In this document: positions 63,218 to 64,000 of the stretch, in pieces
Numbering within the stretch: position 1 is the stretch's first letter
How the letters are laid out: each line of letters begins with the position of its first letter
Source: Fontimonas thermophila
Lineage (GTDB): Bacteria; Pseudomonadota; Gammaproteobacteria; Nevskiales; Nevskiaceae
Assembly (NCBI RefSeq): GCF_900113085.1
Contig: NZ_FOOC01000006.1
Location: 62,001-126,000, forward strand
DNA: 64,000 nt
Reading direction: 5' to 3'
Program-made: the position numbers and the translations under genes
The notes under the pieces: model-generated
Database searches by the model: none
Seen by the model: only the letters and a program-made list of their open reading frames with translations
What the model was told of the DNA's origin: nothing

Positions 63218-64000
63218 TCATCCACGATAGATGCCCCCCAGAATCGCCGGGCTGCGCGCGCCAGTGACGCTGGGCAGATTGCCCGGGCGCCCATGTAGCG
63301 TGCATAGCGCAAGCCAGGCGAATGCCGCAGCCTCGACCCAGAGGGCATCGACGCCATGGTCAGCGGTGTCGTCGAGCGCAATGCTGTCTCCCAGCACCTC
63401 GCCCAACCGTGTCCGTAGGAACGTGTTGCGGGCGCCGCCGCCGCAGATCAGCACCCGGCGTGTGGCCGGCGCATGGTCGAGGATGGCGTGCGCGATGGTC
63501 AGCGCGGTCAGCTCGCAGAATGTGCGTTGCACGTCCGCGCGCGCCAGTTGATCGAGCCGCGGGTAGCGGTGCCGGACCCAGGCGAGGTTGAATTGGCCGC
63601 GGCCGGTGCTCTTGGGGGGCGGGCGTGCGAAATAAGAGTCATTCAGCAGGACATCCAGTAACGCGGGCTGCACACTGCCACTTGCCGCCCAATGACCATC
63701 CCTGTCGTAGGGCTCGTTCAAATGGAGTTCCGCCCATTCGTCCATCAACGCGTTGCCCGGGCCGGTGTCGAAGCCGCGGACGGCGGCCTGATCCTCGCCG
63801 GGCAGCACCGTGATATTGGCGATGCCGCCGATGTTGACGACGCAGCGTGGTTCTCCGGCATCGGCAAAGAGCGCGTGGTGGAAGGCCGGGACCAGCGGTG
63901 CGCCGTGCCCGCCGCGGGCGATGTCGGCGCGGCGAAAGTCCGCGACGGTCGTGATGCTGGTGCGTGCCGCGATCAGCGCCGGATTGCCGAGCTGCAGGCT
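63218..64000 (-). CDS. anmK: Anhydro-N-acetylmuramic acid kinase, N-terminus cut by the window edge
   Basis: The C-terminal 260 residues of a muropeptide-recycling sugar kinase. Visible family blocks are NPALIAARTSITTVADFRRA, GAPLVPAFHHALFAD, CVVNIGGIANITVL, DTGPGNALMDEW and CGGGARNTFL, with the ASKHA nucleotide-binding fold. The frame is open to the window edge, so about 100 N-terminal residues lie outside. Together with ampD it recycles peptidoglycan. Confidence 0.95.
   Translation of the reverse strand, partial: SLQLGNPALIAARTSITTVADFRRADIARGGHGAPLVPAFHHALFADAGEPRCVVNIGGIANITVLPGEDQAAVRGFDTGPGNALMDEWAELHLNEPYDRDGHWAASGSVQPALLDVLLNDSYFARPPPKSTGRGQFNLAWVRHRYPRLDQLARADVQRTFCELTALTIAHAILDHAPATRRVLICGGGARNTFLRTRLGEVLGDSIALDDTADHGVDALWVEAAAFAWLALCTLHGRPGNLPSVTGARSPAILGGIYRG

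Overview
The window is GC-rich, densely packed chromosomal DNA from a bacterium. No gene-free stretch exceeds about 230 bases, and I see no rRNA, tRNA, CRISPR array, insertion sequence or phage gene. Housekeeping gene orders (dapF-DUF484-xerC; hslV-hslU-DUF971-ubiE-ubiJ-ubiB; rhodanese-grxC-secB-gpsA; ampD-ampE; argC-DUF6776-bactofilin-erpA-anmK) point to a gammaproteobacterium. The lipid- and steroid-like accessory genes are reminiscent of Nevskiales/Solimonadaceae-type lineages, but that placement is inference.

The left 26 kb is an accessory catabolic region. After the end of katG, the + strand carries a DUF35 Zn-ribbon protein, a Cys-less thiolase-fold protein resembling the steroid side-chain aldolase Ltp2, an alpha/beta hydrolase, a conserved small protein, an acyl-CoA ligase, an SRPBCC protein, a CaiB/BaiF CoA-transferase with a permuted-looking domain order and an amidohydrolase. 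A second block holds a Rieske oxygenase, a [2Fe-2S] ferredoxin, a TetR regulator, a cytochrome P450, a rubredoxin, a secreted DUF1329 protein, a short-chain dehydrogenase and an aldehyde dehydrogenase. A third, behind a divergent TetR gene and a well-formed promoter with palindromes, couples an aldehyde dehydrogenase, a sterol-desaturase-type hydroxylase and a 3beta-HSD-like reductase. A third aldehyde dehydrogenase and a wax ester synthase/DGAT close the region. Together they suggest activation, oxygenation, aldehyde oxidation and CoA-dependent cleavage of a hydrophobic, possibly steroid- or isoprenoid-like, compound. The substrate cannot be read from sequence.

From 26 to 43 kb the genes are mostly core: an actin-like ParM-family ATPase, two small enzymes (VOC and GFA), dapF-DUF484-xerC, a six-cysteine lipoprotein, the HslVU protease, the ubiquinone genes ubiE-ubiJ-ubiB, the cell-wall block yibQ-ctp-envC, and rhodanese-grxC-secB-gpsA with convergent trmL.

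From 43 to 53 kb lie a periplasmic M16 protease, ampD-ampE and a vitamin B12 uptake set: a BtuF-like binding protein, a cobalamin adenosyltransferase, and BtuB under a clear cobalamin riboswitch. A HisN-like phosphatase, a HAD phosphatase and rppH follow. From 53 to 60 kb is an iron module: an FbpABC-type ABC transporter behind a TonB-dependent receptor, divergent from bfd-bfr. The shared intergenic region has overlapping promoters and two Fur-box-like sites, and bfd is probably leaderless. The right end holds hemJ, argC, DUF6776, bactofilin, erpA and the truncated anmK.
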